A program made the translations under genes and the position numbers. A stretch of DNA of 64,000 bases from Sphingomonas sp. BK580 (GTDB lineage Bacteria; Pseudomonadota; Alphaproteobacteria; Sphingomonadales; Sphingomonadaceae). Position 1 is the stretch's first letter, and each line of letters starts with the position of its first letter. The notes under the pieces were generated by a model. It made no database searches and was not told where the DNA came from. It saw only the letters and a program-made list of their open reading frames with translations. The stretch lies in the NCBI RefSeq assembly GCF_014194975.1, contig NZ_JACIAY010000002.1:62001-126000 (forward strand). The letters are read 5' to 3'. Positions 15,513 to 24,290 of the stretch are shown piece after piece.

Positions 15513-17666
15513 ATGACCGACTTCCTGCTCGAACTCCGCTCGGAGGAGATCCCCGCCCGAATGCAGGCGAAGGCGCGCGAGGACCTCGCCCGCCTGTTCG
15601 CCGCCGAGCTCGCGCGCGCCGGGCTCGCTGTGACCGAGACCGTCACCTATGCCACGCCGCGCCGGCTCGCGCTGATCGCGCGCGGCCTGCCGGAGGCGAC
15701 CGCCGCCGTCTCGGAGGAGATCAAGGGTCCGCGCGCGTCCGCCCCGCCACAGGCGCTCGAGGGCTTCCTGCGCAAGACTGGGCTCAGCCGCGAGCAGCTG
15801 ACCGAGCGCGACGGCGTGCTCTACGCGGTGAGCGACAAGCCCGGCCGCGCCACCGTAGAGGTGCTCGCCGAGGCGGTCGCGGCGGTGATCCGCGCCTTCC
15901 CCTGGCCCAAGTCGATGCGATGGGGCGCGGAGTCGCGCTCGACCGAGAGCCTGCGCTGGGTCCGCCCGCTGCACGGCATCGTCGCATTGTTCGGCGAACA
16001 GGTCGTGCCGGTCAGCGTCGCGGACGTCGAGAGCGGCGCGGCGACGCTCGGGCACCGCTTCCATCATCCTGGCGCGATCACGATCGGCTCGGCGGCGGAC
16101 TATGTCGAGAAGCTGCGCGCCTGCCACGTCATCGTCGACCAGGAGGAGCGCGCCGCGCTGATCCGCGACCGCGCCACCGCGCTGGCGGCCGAGGCCGGGC
16201 TGGTGCTGGTCGAGGACGAGGGGCTGGTGGCGGAGAATGCCGGGCTGACCGAGTGGCCGGTGCCGCTGCTCGGCCGCTTCGACCCCGCCTTCCTCGACGT
16301 CCCGCCCGAGGTCATCCAGCTCACCGCGCGCGTGAACCAGAAGTATTTCGTCTGCCGCGACCGCGAGGGGCGGTTGGCCGACGCCTTCGTGTGCACCGCC
16401 AACATCGCCGCGAGCGACGGCGGCGCGCGGATCGTCGACGGCAACCGCAAGGTGCTCGCGGCGCGGCTGAGCGACGCGCGCTTCTTCTACGAGACCGATC
16501 GCAAGGTGCCGCTCGCGCAGCAGGCGGAGAAGCTCGGCAAGATCGTGTTCCACGAGAAGCTCGGCACGGTTGCCGACAAGGTGGAGCGCGTCGCCAAGCT
16601 GGCGCGCTGGCTGGTGGAAGAGGGCGTGATCCTTCCCGCTATCGGAGAGGATGTGAAAACGCTGGCCGACATGGCGGAGCGCGCGGCACGGCTCGCCAAG
16701 GCCGACCTCGTCACCGGCATGGTCGGCGAGTTCCCCGAGCTGCAGGGGCTGATGGGCGGCTATTACGCCGCGGCGCAGGGCGAACCCGCCGCGGTCGCCG
16801 AGGCGGTGCGCGACCATTACAAGCCGGTCGGGCAGGGCGACGACGTGCCGACCGCGCCGGTGACGGTGGCGGTGAGCCTCGCCGACAAGCTCGACAGCAT
16901 CGCGCAGTTCTTCGCCGCCGACCTGCGCCCGAGCGGCTCCAAGGACCCGTTCGCACTACGCCGCTCGGCGCTGGGCGTGATCGCGCTGATCCTCGACAAC
17001 GGGCTGCGTTTCGCGCTCGGCCAGGTCGCGTCGCGCGACGTCCTCGACTTCTTCGCCGACCGCCTGAAGGTGCAACAGCGCGAGGCGGGCGTGCGTCATG
17101 ATCTCATCGACGCGGTGTTCGCGTTGGGCGGCGAGGACGATCTCGTCCGGCTGCTCGCGCGGGTGCGCGCGCTCCAGTCGTTCGTCGGCACCGAGGACGG
17201 CGCCAACCTGCTCGCCGGCTACAAGCGCGCCGCCAATATCCTCAAGAAGGAGGGCATCCCCGACCGTGCTCCTGCGAACGCAGGAGCCCAGGATGGCGAG
17301 GCGCCCGGTGGCCCTGGGCTCCTGCGTTCGCAGGAGCACTCGTTCGCGCAGGAGCACGTGTCCGCGCAGCAGCACGCGCCGACGCCGCAGCACAAATCCC
17401 TGTCCTACACGCCGGAAAAGGACGAAGCCGCGCTCATCGCCGCGCTCGACTCGGCCGAGCCCGCCGCCGCCGACGCGGTCGCGCGCGAGGACTTCGCGGG
17501 CGCGATGGCCGCGCTCGCGACGCTCCGCGCCCCGATCGACGCCTTCTTTGACACCGTGACCGTCAACGACCCCGATCCGGCCAAGCGCGAAGCGCGGCTG
17601 GCGCTGCTCGCGCGCGTCCGCGCCGCGGTCCACACGGTCGCCGATTTCGCCAAGATCGAAGGTTGA
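15513..17666 (+). CDS. glyS: Glycyl-tRNA synthetase beta subunit, with a repeat-derived insert
   Basis: Beta subunit needed for tRNA binding and activity with GlyQ. The start MTDFLLELRSEEIPARMQ and blocks such as SMRWG, LRWVRPLHGIVAL and VNQKYFVCRDREG identify it. The protein has 717 residues. At about residues 583-635, right after the family block LLAGYKRAANILKKEG and before TPEKDEAALIAALD, there is an unusual Ala/Gly/Gln/His-rich stretch. Its DNA contains a perfect REP-like palindrome (17266-17339) followed by degenerate short repeats. The frame stays open through it, and the DALR-type C-terminal region resumes normally, so the gene is probably functional. Confidence 0.94.
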   Translation: MTDFLLELRSEEIPARMQAKAREDLARLFAAELARAGLAVTETVTYATPRRLALIARGLPEATAAVSEEIKGPRASAPPQALEGFLRKTGLSREQLTERDGVLYAVSDKPGRATVEVLAEAVAAVIRAFPWPKSMRWGAESRSTESLRWVRPLHGIVALFGEQVVPVSVADVESGAATLGHRFHHPGAITIGSAADYVEKLRACHVIVDQEERAALIRDRATALAAEAGLVLVEDEGLVAENAGLTEWPVPLLGRFDPAFLDVPPEVIQLTARVNQKYFVCRDREGRLADAFVCTANIAASDGGARIVDGNRKVLAARLSDARFFYETDRKVPLAQQAEKLGKIVFHEKLGTVADKVERVAKLARWLVEEGVILPAIGEDVKTLADMAERAARLAKADLVTGMVGEFPELQGLMGGYYAAAQGEPAAVAEAVRDHYKPVGQGDDVPTAPVTVAVSLADKLDSIAQFFAADLRPSGSKDPFALRRSALGVIALILDNGLRFALGQVASRDVLDFFADRLKVQQREAGVRHDLIDAVFALGGEDDLVRLLARVRALQSFVGTEDGANLLAGYKRAANILKKEGIPDRAPANAGAQDGEAPGGPGLLRSQEHSFAQEHVSAQQHAPTPQHKSLSYTPEKDEAALIAALDSAEPAAADAVAREDFAGAMAALATLRAPIDAFFDTVTVNDPDPAKREARLALLARVRAAVHTVADFAKIEG
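17266..17339. repeat. REP-like palindrome inside the glyS coding sequence
   Basis: The arms 17266-17292 and 17313-17339 are perfect 27-base inverted copies beginning GTGCTCCTGCGAACGCAGG. They belong to the same family as 6869-6946 and 8099-8190. The element is read through in frame and encodes about 25 residues of GlyS. Confidence 0.88.
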
Positions 17667-17690
17667 GTCGCACCGCGCCAGCGACTCAAC
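17662..17690 (+). terminator. Intrinsic terminator at the end of glyS
   Basis: GTTGAGTCGC (17662-17671) pairs perfectly with GCGACTCAAC (17681-17690) across a nine-base loop and is followed by TTTCTC. The stem begins at the glyS stop codon. It would separate the glyQS unit from ppdK 50 bases further on. Confidence 0.7.
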
Positions 17691-17739
17691 TTTCTCAACA
17701 TTCGCGCGCCCGCCCTCGCCGAAACAAGGACTTGGAAGC

Positions 17740-20406
17740 ATGACCCAGCAGTACGTCTATCGCTTCGGCGGCGGGGTGTCGGAGGGCAAGGCGGGCGACA
17801 GGAACCTGCTCGGCGGCAAGGGCGCCAACCTCGCCGAGATGGCGTCGATCGGCCTGCCGGTGCCGCCGGGCTTCACCATCTCCACCGCGATGTGCGCGCG
17901 TTACTATGAGGAGGGCGAGCGCTTCCCCGAGTCGCTGCGCGCCGAGGTCGCTGCGGGGATCGCGCATATCGAGGGCGTCACCGGCAAGCATTTCGGCGAC
18001 GCGGCTGACCCGCTGCTCGTCTCGGTCCGCTCGGGCGCGCGCGTGTCGATGCCGGGGATGATGGACACCGTCCTCAACCTCGGGCTCAACGACGCCACCG
18101 TCGAGGGGCTGGCGGCGGCGAGCGGCGACGCGCGCTTCGCCTGGGACAGCTACCGCCGCTTCATCCAGATGTACGCCGACGTGGTGCTCGAGCTCGACCA
18201 CGGCGCGTTCGAGGAAGCGCTGGAGATCGCCAAGGAGGACCGCGGCTACACGCTCGACACCGAGCTGTCCGCCGACGATCTGCGCGCGCTCGTCGCGGAG
18301 TATAAGCGACTGGTCGAGCAGCTGTGGGGCAGGGCCTTCCCGCAGGACGTCCACGACCAGCTATGGGGCGCGGTGGGCGCGGTGTTCGGCTCGTGGCAGT
18401 CGGATCGCGCCAAGGTCTACCGCCGGCTCAACCACATCCCGGGCGACTGGGGCACCGCGGTGAACGTCCAGGCGATGGTGTTCGGCAACATGGGCGACAC
18501 CAGCGCCACCGGCGTCGCCTTCACGCGCGATCCCTCGACCGGCGAGCGCGCCTATTACGGCGAGTTCCTCATCAACGCGCAGGGCGAGGACGTCGTCGCG
18601 GGCATCCGCACGCCGCAATATCTGACGCGCGCGGCGCGCGAGCGGGCGGGGGCCAGGCCGCTGTCGATGGAGGAGGCGCTGCCCGAGGTCTATGCCGAGC
18701 TCGCGCGCGTGTTCGACACGCTCGAGACGCATTACCGCGACATGCAGGACATCGAGTTCACGGTGCAGCAGGGCGTGCTGTGGATGCTCCAGACGCGCTC
18801 GGGCAAGCGCACCGCCAAGGCCGCGCTCAAGATCGCGGTCGACATGGCGGAGGAGGGACTGATCACGCGCGAGGAGGCGATCGCGCGGGTCGACCCTAGT
18901 GCGCTCGACCAGCTGCTGCACCCGACGCTCGATCCCGCGGCGGCGCGCGACGTGCTGACCAAGGGCCTGCCCGCCTCGCCCGGCGCGGCCTCGGGGGCGG
19001 CGGTGTTCGACGCCGACACCGCCGAGCGCTGGGCCGCCGACGGGCGCGCGGTGATCCTGCTGCGCACCGAGACCAGCCCCGAGGACATCCACGGGATGCA
19101 CGCCGCCAAGGGCATCCTCACCGCGCGCGGCGGGATGACCAGCCACGCCGCGGTGGTGGCGCGCGGCATGGGGCGGCCGTGCGTCTCGGGCGCGGGCGCG
19201 CTGTCGATCGATGCCCGCGCCAAGGTGGCGCGCGTCGGCGGGCGCGAGCTGCGCGAGGGCGACGTGCTGACGATCGACGGCGCCACCGGCGAGGTGATGG
19301 CGGGCGCGGTGGCGACGATCCAGCCCGAGCTGGCGGGCGACTTCGGTACGCTCATGGAGTGGGCGGACGCGGTGCGCCGCTTGAAGGTGCGCGCCAACGC
19401 CGAGACCCCGGCGGACTGCCGCACCGCGCGCGACTTCGGCGCGGAGGGCGTGGGGCTGTGCCGCACCGAGCATATGTTCTTCGAGAGCGACCGGATCACC
19501 GCGGTGCGCCAGATGATCCTGGCGAGCGACGAGCGCGGCCGCCGCGCCGCACTGGAGAAGCTGCTGCCCGCGCAGCGCGCCGACTTCACCGCGATCTTCG
19601 AGGTGATGGCAGGCCTGCCGGTGACGGTGCGGCTGCTCGACCCGCCGCTCCACGAGTTCCTGCCGCACGAGGAGAAGGAGTTCGCCGAGGTCGCCGAGGC
19701 GGCGGGGGTGGCGGCGGACGTGCTCCGCCGCCGCGCCGCCGAGCTCCACGAGTTCAACCCCATGCTCGGGCATCGCGGCTGCCGGCTAGGGGTGACCTAT
19801 CCCGAGATCTACGAGACCCAGGCGCGCGCGATCTTCGAGGCCGCGCTCGACGTGGCGGAGCGGAGCGGGGAGGCGCCGATCCCCGAGGTGATGATCCCGC
19901 TGGTCGCGACCAAGCGCGAGCTCGACCTCATGAAGGCGGTGGTCGATCGCGCCGCCGAGGCGGTGTTCGCCGAGCGCGGGCGGCGGGTGGACTATCTGGT
20001 CGGCACGATGATCGAGCTGCCGCGCGCCGCGCTCAAGGCCGGCGAGATCGCCGCGAGCGGCGAGTTCTTCTCGTTCGGCACCAACGATCTGACGCAGACG
20101 ACGCTGGGGGTGAGCCGCGACGACGCGGCGCGCTTCCTCGGCGCCTATGTCGAGCAGGGCATCTACGCGCGCGACCCGTTCGTCAGCCTCGACGTGGAGG
20201 GGGTGGGCGAACTGGTGGCGCTGGCGGCGGAGCGCGGGCGCGCGACGCGGCCGGCGATCAAGCTCGGCATCTGCGGCGAGCACGGCGGCGACCCGGCGTC
20301 GATCGCCTTCTGCGAGCAGGTCGGGCTGGATTACGTCTCGGCCTCGCCGTACCGCGTGCCGATCGCGCGGCTCGCGGCGGCGCAGGCGGCACTCGCGGCG
20401 CGGTAA
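17740..20406 (+). CDS. ppdK: Pyruvate, phosphate dikinase
   Basis: Interconverts pyruvate, ATP and phosphate with phosphoenolpyruvate, AMP and pyrophosphate. The 888-residue length is normal. The N-terminal ATP-grasp domain shows LLGGKGANLAEMASIGLPVPPGFTI; the swivelling domain carries the catalytic His469 in GGMTSHAAVVARGMGRPCVSG; the C-terminal PEP/pyruvate TIM barrel shows GVGLCRTEHMFF, FFSFGTNDLTQTTLG and CGEHGGDP with the lid cysteine C845. It stands alone between glyS and a convergent small gene, with a stem-loop just after each flanking gene. In alphaproteobacteria it often supports gluconeogenesis. Confidence 0.96.
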   Translation: MTQQYVYRFGGGVSEGKAGDRNLLGGKGANLAEMASIGLPVPPGFTISTAMCARYYEEGERFPESLRAEVAAGIAHIEGVTGKHFGDAADPLLVSVRSGARVSMPGMMDTVLNLGLNDATVEGLAAASGDARFAWDSYRRFIQMYADVVLELDHGAFEEALEIAKEDRGYTLDTELSADDLRALVAEYKRLVEQLWGRAFPQDVHDQLWGAVGAVFGSWQSDRAKVYRRLNHIPGDWGTAVNVQAMVFGNMGDTSATGVAFTRDPSTGERAYYGEFLINAQGEDVVAGIRTPQYLTRAARERAGARPLSMEEALPEVYAELARVFDTLETHYRDMQDIEFTVQQGVLWMLQTRSGKRTAKAALKIAVDMAEEGLITREEAIARVDPSALDQLLHPTLDPAAARDVLTKGLPASPGAASGAAVFDADTAERWAADGRAVILLRTETSPEDIHGMHAAKGILTARGGMTSHAAVVARGMGRPCVSGAGALSIDARAKVARVGGRELREGDVLTIDGATGEVMAGAVATIQPELAGDFGTLMEWADAVRRLKVRANAETPADCRTARDFGAEGVGLCRTEHMFFESDRITAVRQMILASDERGRRAALEKLLPAQRADFTAIFEVMAGLPVTVRLLDPPLHEFLPHEEKEFAEVAEAAGVAADVLRRRAAELHEFNPMLGHRGCRLGVTYPEIYETQARAIFEAALDVAERSGEAPIPEVMIPLVATKRELDLMKAVVDRAAEAVFAERGRRVDYLVGTMIELPRAALKAGEIAASGEFFSFGTNDLTQTTLGVSRDDAARFLGAYVEQGIYARDPFVSLDVEGVGELVALAAERGRATRPAIKLGICGEHGGDPASIAFCEQVGLDYVSASPYRVPIARLAAAQAALAAR

Positions 20407-20410
20407 CATC

Positions 20411-20428
20411 CTCCCGTGCGAACGGGAG
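20411..20428. terminator. Stem-loop after ppdK
   Basis: CTCCCGT-GCGA-ACGGGAG is a perfect 7-pair hairpin with a GCGA tetraloop, four bases after the ppdK stop and before the convergent coiled-coil gene. No U-run follows on either strand, so its termination strength is uncertain. Confidence 0.5.
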
Positions 20429-20449
20429 CCCACTCACCGGATCGAAGGC

Positions 20450-20899
20450 TCAGATAATCCGGCGATCGGTCGGGTGCGCCGGTGCCGCGGAGGAGCGGGG
20501 CACCACGCCCTCGTCGCGATAAACCCGCTCGTCGCGGAAAGCGCGCTCGTCGTCGCCCGGCCGGTCGCCCAGGATCGGCCGCTCGTCTCGTACGACGCGC
20601 TCTTCCACCATCGGCGGCGCGGCACGCAGGCGCTCATTCTCGCGCTCCAGCTCCGCGATCCGCGCGTTCTCCCGCTCGAGGTCGCCGATCCGCGCGTTGT
20701 CGCGTTCCAGTTCGGCGAGGCGGCCGTGATCGCGCTCCAGCTCGGCCACGCGCCTGGCGGTGGCCGCGTGCGCGTCACGCTCGGCGGCGTAGCGCGTCTT
20801 CCACTTGCGCCCGCCCGGATGGCTCGCCAGCCCGAACAGCCAACCCGCGATCAGTGCCACCGCGAGCGCGATATATTGCGTCGACGTCGTGAACAGCAT
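20450..20899 (-). CDS. Membrane-anchored coiled-coil protein of unknown function
   Basis: A 149-residue protein I cannot assign to a family. An N-terminal hydrophobic segment (TQYIALAVALIAGWLFGLAS, about 7-26) should span the inner membrane. It is followed by a basic stretch, a heptad-rich coiled coil at about 45-95 built from repeated units of the form ELERDN/ELEREN, and a charged tail of repeated RDER/YRDE motifs. GGGAGG precedes the ATG. An EcfG-type promoter lies 53 bases upstream, so expression is probably stress-linked. The architecture suggests a structural or scaffolding role at the membrane, but that is inference. Confidence 0.75.
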   Translation of the reverse strand: MLFTTSTQYIALAVALIAGWLFGLASHPGGRKWKTRYAAERDAHAATARRVAELERDHGRLAELERDNARIGDLERENARIAELERENERLRAAPPMVEERVVRDERPILGDRPGDDERAFRDERVYRDEGVVPRSSAAPAHPTDRRII

Positions 20900-20951
20900 G
20901 GCATCCTCCCTGCCGCCGGAGACGCCCGCGGCGCCTCCATAACGTCATAGC

Positions 20952-20977
20952 AACGACCGGCGCCGACGCGGTGTTCC
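20952..20977 (-). promoter_or_regulatory. EcfG-type general stress promoter
   Basis: On the minus strand GGAAC (20973-20977) and CGTT (20952-20955) are separated by exactly 17 bases. The site points at the coiled-coil gene that starts at 20899. Imperfect inverted copies of GTTCCG..CGGAAC surround the -35 element (20973-21000). Confidence 0.7.
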
Positions 20978-21011
20978 GGTGCGTCGGAACGCATCGGAAC
21001 ATCGCCCAGGG

Positions 21012-22007
21012 TCACTTGGCGTTGATGAAGGAGTCGTTGAGCGAGCAGGCCGCCGGACCGAGGATGACGACGAACAGCACCGGCAGGATGAACAGGATCA
21101 GCGGCACCGTCATGATCGCGGGCAACCGTGCGGCTTTCTCCTCGGCGCGCATCATCCGCTCGTTGCGGAACTCGGCCGACAGCACGCGCAGCGCGCTGGC
21201 CAGCGGCGTGCCGTATTTCTCGGTCTGGATCATCGTCGTCACCACGCCGCGCACGGCGTCGAGATCGACTCGCATCGCGAGGTTCTCGAACGCCTGGCGA
21301 CGGTCGGTGAGGAAGCCCAGCTCGATCGCGGTGAGCGCGAATTCCTCGCCGAGCTCGGGATAGGCTTTGCCGAGCTCGCGCGAGACGCGGTGGAAGGCGG
21401 CGTCGACGGTGAGTCCCGCCTCGGCGCAGATCACCAGCAGGTCAAGCGCGTCGGGCAGACCCTTGCGGATCGCGTCGCTGCGCTTGTTGATCTTGTTCTT
21501 CAGGAACAGGTCGGGCGCTTTGTAGGCGAGCACCAGCGTCGAGGCGACGAGGCCGTAGCGCTTCAGCGGGCTCCAGTCGGGGAAGGAGTCGAGCAGGTAG
21601 ACGTAGACGATCATCAGGCCGCCGAAGACGATCGGCAGCACCAGCCGGCCGAAGATGACCGCGACCGCCCACTCCTTCTTGCGGATGCCGGCCTGCATCA
21701 GCTTGTGCTGCGCGACCTTGAGCTGCTCGTCCTGCAGCACGCGCAGCGACGACAGGAAGGCGCGCAGCCGGTCGGCGGTCTCGTTCTTCTGGACGAGCTT
21801 GGCGCGGCGCTTGCTCGTCGAGGCGGTGATGCCCGCCTTGAGCTGCTCGCGCCGGTCGTTGAGCGCGCGGACGCGCTTGGTCATCGGGTCGCGCACGCCG
21901 AGCGCGGCGTAGATCGCGACGAAGACCGCCGCGGCGGCGATGCCGGAGAGCAGGGTCGCGGCCCAGACCACGTCGATGCCGAAGAAGGTGGCGTGCGCAG
22001 GTTCCAT
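21012..22007 (-). CDS. tadC: Tad pilus inner-membrane platform protein TadC
   Basis: Type II secretion system F (GspF-like) platform protein of the tight adherence pilus. The 331-residue protein has an N-terminal membrane segment (VVWAATLLSGIAAAAVFVAIYAAL), two central segments at about 115-165, the T2SSF cytoplasmic helical domain at about 190-300 (GLPDALDLLVICAEAGLTVDAAFHRV, TEKYGTPLASALRVLS) and a C-terminal membrane segment (PLILFILPVLFVVIL). It starts one base after the tadB stop and is the last gene of the block. TadC is normally longer-range paired with TadB, and both together form the platform on which the motor ATPase acts. Confidence 0.9.
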   Translation of the reverse strand: MEPAHATFFGIDVVWAATLLSGIAAAAVFVAIYAALGVRDPMTKRVRALNDRREQLKAGITASTSKRRAKLVQKNETADRLRAFLSSLRVLQDEQLKVAQHKLMQAGIRKKEWAVAVIFGRLVLPIVFGGLMIVYVYLLDSFPDWSPLKRYGLVASTLVLAYKAPDLFLKNKINKRSDAIRKGLPDALDLLVICAEAGLTVDAAFHRVSRELGKAYPELGEEFALTAIELGFLTDRRQAFENLAMRVDLDAVRGVVTTMIQTEKYGTPLASALRVLSAEFRNERMMRAEEKAARLPAIMTVPLILFILPVLFVVILGPAACSLNDSFINAK

Positions 22008-22008
22008 A

Positions 22009-22983
22009 TCAGATCTCGAAGCTCACCATCTTGGCCATGATGAAGGCGCCGATCCCCATCCACACCAGCCCGCCGCCACCCGCCACCATCAGCCGCGGAT
22101 CAGCGAAGAAGTTGAGCATGTAGGGCGCGTTGATCGTGTAGATCACGCCGAAGACGATGAAGGGCAGCGAGCCGACGATATAGGCCGACGCCTTGGACTC
22201 GGACGACATCGCCTTGATCTTCAGCTTCATCTGCCCGCGCTGGCGCAGCACCGTGGCGAGGTTCTGCAGCGTCTCGGCGAGGTTGCCGCCGGTCTCGCGC
22301 TGGATCGCGATGGTGATGACGAAGAACTGGAACTCGGGCGTGCCGAGCCGATCCGCCGTCTCCTGCAGCGCCACGTCCATCGCGCGACCGATCTTCATCT
22401 TGTCCGAGACCGAGCGGAATTCCTCGCCGACCGGCCCAGGGACTTCGGCACCGACCACCTGCATCGTCTCCGAGATCGGCAGGCCCGAGCGCAGGCCGCG
22501 CACGAGCAACTCGATCGCGTCGGGGAACTTCGCGGTGAAGGCGGCGATGCGACGCTTGATCAGGAAGCCGATCGCGAGGTGCGGCAGCAGCCCGCCCATC
22601 GCCGCGCCGAGGAACAGCGCCAGCAGAAGCGGCATCCCCTTGAGCAGCAGCAGCAGCGCCACGACGACGGCGACGCCGACCGTGGCGCCGCCGTAATGCC
22701 CGACGGTCCAGCTCTTCCCCGTCATCGACAGGCGCTTCTGCAGCTGTGCCACGTTGGGCAGCAGTCGCATCGCGGCGAGATCGGCGCGGGTCGCGCTCTT
22801 GCCCGTGATGCGGCGCATCTGCGCCTCGATCGCGTTGGCCGGCGAGGCGGTGTGGCGCTCGCGCAGCGCGGCGAGCCGGCGCGTCGTCGCCTTGTTCGTC
22901 GACGGCCCGGCGAGCGCGGCGACGAGCAGCAGCAGCGTCAGCGCGGCGCCGGCGAAGAGCAGGATCAGCGGCAGGATCGGCAT
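22009..22983 (-). CDS. tadB: Tad pilus inner-membrane platform protein TadB
   Basis: The partner of TadC, 324 residues, with an N-terminal membrane segment (PLILLFAGAALTLLLLVAALA), a central pair (AVVVALLLLLKGMPLLLALFLGAA), the T2SSF domain at about 155-285 (FPDAIELLVRGLRSGLPISETMQVV, RETGGNLAETLQNLATVLR) and a C-terminal segment. The gap of 28 bases to the upstream cpaE gene is where the motor ATPase gene cpaF/tadA is normally found in this operon type; no such gene is present here. Confidence 0.92.
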   Translation of the reverse strand: MPILPLILLFAGAALTLLLLVAALAGPSTNKATTRRLAALRERHTASPANAIEAQMRRITGKSATRADLAAMRLLPNVAQLQKRLSMTGKSWTVGHYGGATVGVAVVVALLLLLKGMPLLLALFLGAAMGGLLPHLAIGFLIKRRIAAFTAKFPDAIELLVRGLRSGLPISETMQVVGAEVPGPVGEEFRSVSDKMKIGRAMDVALQETADRLGTPEFQFFVITIAIQRETGGNLAETLQNLATVLRQRGQMKLKIKAMSSESKASAYIVGSLPFIVFGVIYTINAPYMLNFFADPRLMVAGGGGLVWMGIGAFIMAKMVSFEI

Positions 22984-23011
22984 GGCGGCTCCGGGACCAT
23001 CGGACGGGCGA

Positions 23012-24289
23012 TCACTTCGCCTTGGCCGGCTTCTTGGGGATCAGCCCCTTAAGGTCGGCGAACTTGGACAGCAGCGAGCCGCCGCGGACCGTGCTTGCCG
23101 GCATCTCACCCTCGTCGGCGCTGCGCAGCAGCTGGTCGGCAAGCTCGGCGAGCGGCGCGACCGTCTTGCTCGCTCTGCCCGCCTCGGCGAGCGGCTTGCC
23201 CAGCTTGGCCGCCTGGGCCGCCAGCTTCTGGTCGAACGGCACGATCAGGTCGATCTTGCGCTCGATCGAGCCCTCGAAGTCCTTGCGCGAGATCTCGGGC
23301 TGCGCGCCGGCGTGGACGCGGTTGGCGAGCACCGTCACCTGCACCTGCGGGGCGTTGCTGCGCAGGTAGGATAGCAGCCGGATCGAGTCGCGCGCCGAGG
23401 CGAGCGTCAGCTCGGTGACGAGCACCGCGGCGTTGACGTCGGCGAGCAGGTGCGGGTGCTGCACCAGCATCGGGCGCGGCAGGTCGATCACGGTCGCCTC
23501 GAAGGCAGCGCGCATCTCCTCCTGCAGCTGGTAGAAAGCGGCGCCGTCGGTGATCACCGGCGCGCTGATCGGCGCCTCGGCCGAGAGCACCGAGAGCTTG
23601 TCCGACGCGCGCACCATGGCGCGCTCGATGAACAGGCCGTCGATGCGGCTGGGATTCTCGATCGCGTCGGTCAGGCCGCGGCCGGGCTCGAGATCGAGCG
23701 CGAGCGCGCCCGTGCCGAAATGCACGTCGAGGTCGAGCAGCGCGGTGGCGCGCTTGCCGCGCTCGCTCATCAACCACGCCAGCGAGGTGGCGATGGTGGA
23801 GGCGCCCGCGCCGCCGCGGCTGCCGATCACCGCCACCGAACAGTGCGGGCGATCGAGCGAGACCTCGACCGGCTTGGGCGCGTTGAGCATCGCCTGCGCC
23901 TGGCCGAGCGCGTCGCGCACCGCCTCGGGGTGGAGCGGCTTGAGCAGATAGTCCTGAATCCCGCTGGCGAGCAGGTCGCGGTACAGCCGCACGTCGTTGA
24001 CCTGGCCCGCCGCGATCACGATCGTGCCGGGCTCGCACACCTCGGCGAGCCCGTTGATGTCGCCGAGCGGGTCGCTCGACTCGGCGAGGTCGACGAACAG
24101 CACGTGCGGGCTCGACGTCACCGAGAGCGTCTGCACCGCGTTGCGCAGCCCGCCCTTGTAGACGTTCTCGGTAGGCCAGCCGAGCTCGGCCGCGATCGGG
24201 CGCAGCGCCTCGACCGAGCCGTCGTCGCAGGCGAAGGCGAGGAAGGGCGCGCGGCTGCCGGCAACGCCGGGCTTCCAGGGTGCGTTCAT
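23012..24289 (-). CDS. cpaE: Tad pilus localisation ATPase CpaE/TadZ
   Basis: A MinD/ParA-like ATPase that places the pilus machine in the cell. The 425-residue protein has an N-terminal atypical receiver domain at about 15-130 (PHVLFVDLAESSDPLGDIN) and a MinD-like domain at about 150-390 with the deviant Walker A IGSRGGAGASTIATSLAW, LLDLDVHFG and VIDLPR, followed by a basic C-terminal tail ending KKPAKAK. The substitution of the usual Walker A lysine region is common in TadZ proteins. It begins one base after the cpaD stop. Confidence 0.9.
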   Translation of the reverse strand: MNAPWKPGVAGSRAPFLAFACDDGSVEALRPIAAELGWPTENVYKGGLRNAVQTLSVTSSPHVLFVDLAESSDPLGDINGLAEVCEPGTIVIAAGQVNDVRLYRDLLASGIQDYLLKPLHPEAVRDALGQAQAMLNAPKPVEVSLDRPHCSVAVIGSRGGAGASTIATSLAWLMSERGKRATALLDLDVHFGTGALALDLEPGRGLTDAIENPSRIDGLFIERAMVRASDKLSVLSAEAPISAPVITDGAAFYQLQEEMRAAFEATVIDLPRPMLVQHPHLLADVNAAVLVTELTLASARDSIRLLSYLRSNAPQVQVTVLANRVHAGAQPEISRKDFEGSIERKIDLIVPFDQKLAAQAAKLGKPLAEAGRASKTVAPLAELADQLLRSADEGEMPASTVRGGSLLSKFADLKGLIPKKPAKAK

Positions 24290-24290
24290 C

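Noticed and set aside
17340..17400. Short direct repeats as a possible CRISPR
   Set aside because: The units are about 13 bases, degenerate, without unique spacers, and lie within a translated gene.
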